Of a stretch of DNA of 64,000 nucleotides, positions 63,960 to 64,000 are shown piece after piece (positions within the stretch are counted from its first letter, which is position 1; every line of letters begins with the position of its first letter). The stretch is taken from contig JAKRSB010000101.1 in NCBI GenBank assembly GCA_022402525.1, positions 95,338 through 159,337 of the forward strand. The letters are read 5' to 3'. A program made the translations under genes and the position numbers. This DNA comes from Thermosynechococcaceae cyanobacterium MS004 (GTDB taxonomy: Bacteria; Cyanobacteriota; Cyanobacteriia; Thermosynechococcales; Thermosynechococcaceae). Under the pieces are notes generated by a model. That model was not told the origin of the DNA, did no database searches, and saw only the letters and a program-made list of their open reading frames with translations.

Positions 63960-64000
63960 ATGACAACCGTATTGCAAAGACGCGAAAGCGCCAGTGCATG
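63960..64000 (+). CDS. psbA: Photosystem II D1 protein, N-terminal end (runs off window edge)
   Basis: Only the first 13 full codons are present: MTTVLQRRESASA, with a W codon starting beyond (TG at the edge). This is the conserved N-terminus of cyanobacterial D1. The copy number and isoform cannot be determined from this fragment. Confidence 0.93.
   Translation, partial: MTTVLQRRESASA

Overview
The window is a chromosomal segment of a cyanobacterium. The evidence is psbA (D1) at the right edge, ndhH, the beta-carotene hydroxylase gene crtR, a cyAbrB regulator, E. coli-type pntAB transhydrogenase, menB of phylloquinone synthesis, a COP23-type secreted protein, a valyl-tRNA synthetase carrying the cyanobacterial CAAD membrane domain, and frequent HIP1 octamers (GCGATCGC) inside and outside genes. 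Base composition is moderately GC-rich and even. Gene content fits a Leptolyngbya-like or other filamentous lineage, but that is a guess. Most genes are housekeeping and occur singly or in pairs; no prophage, complete IS, integron or CRISPR array was seen.

Layout. 1-2.6 kb: start of a small membrane protein gene, a CsbD-like gene with a frameshift at a repeat array, a VOC-fold protein, menB. 2.7-6.1 kb: valS with an inserted membrane domain. 6.2-10.9 kb (minus): xseB/xseA, an orphan sugar-type ABC permease, a cyAbrB gene, rnz. 11.4-17.9 kb: a SpoIID-like protein and a phosphate uptake locus in which pstB-1 is divergent from pstS-pstC-pstA-pstB-2; both promoter regions hold a Pho-box-like direct repeat. 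18.1-23.1 kb: a coiled-coil membrane protein, aroA, der. 23.2-25.5 kb: a translationally coupled TerB_C-like membrane protein and DUF2791/BrxD-like ATPase. 25.5-28 kb: VanW protein, GT2 glycosyltransferase, a small element with terminal inverted repeats, a hypothetical. 28.3-31.5 kb: pntAB. 31.6-35.2 kb (minus): DevA/DevC-like ABC genes split by a repeat element, and a Methanosarcina-type serC. 35.5-41.8 kb: J-domain protein, TPR protein, HerA-like ATPase, PAS-GGDEF-EAL protein. 41.9-45.2 kb (minus): ABC-2 exporter pair and crtR. 45.8-49 kb: COP23 protein, amidase, hexose-6-phosphate mutarotase. 49-53.7 kb: argC, ribBA, ndhH. 53.8-58.1 kb: tRNA-Ala, a 47-aa ORF, nrdR, rpsA, pdxA. 58.1-64 kb: TPR/zinc-ribbon protein, a small zinc-ribbon membrane protein, a Fur/Zur regulator, tRNA-Leu, an SpoU methyltransferase coupled to a Tab2-like C-terminal half, a HIT protein, psbA.

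Two features stand out beyond ordinary annotation. First, nearly every spacer, and several coding regions, contain imperfect tandem arrays with units of about 12-18 nt (mostly 13-16). Units are multiples of three inside reading frames, and in several cases the array begins at the stop codon of the upstream gene. Second, there are three small elements with terminal inverted repeats (two copies of a ~157-bp type, one 123-bp type with a perfect 9-bp flanking duplication). The best candidate for an unusual functional system is the TerB_C/DUF2791 gene pair at 23.25-25.5 kb.
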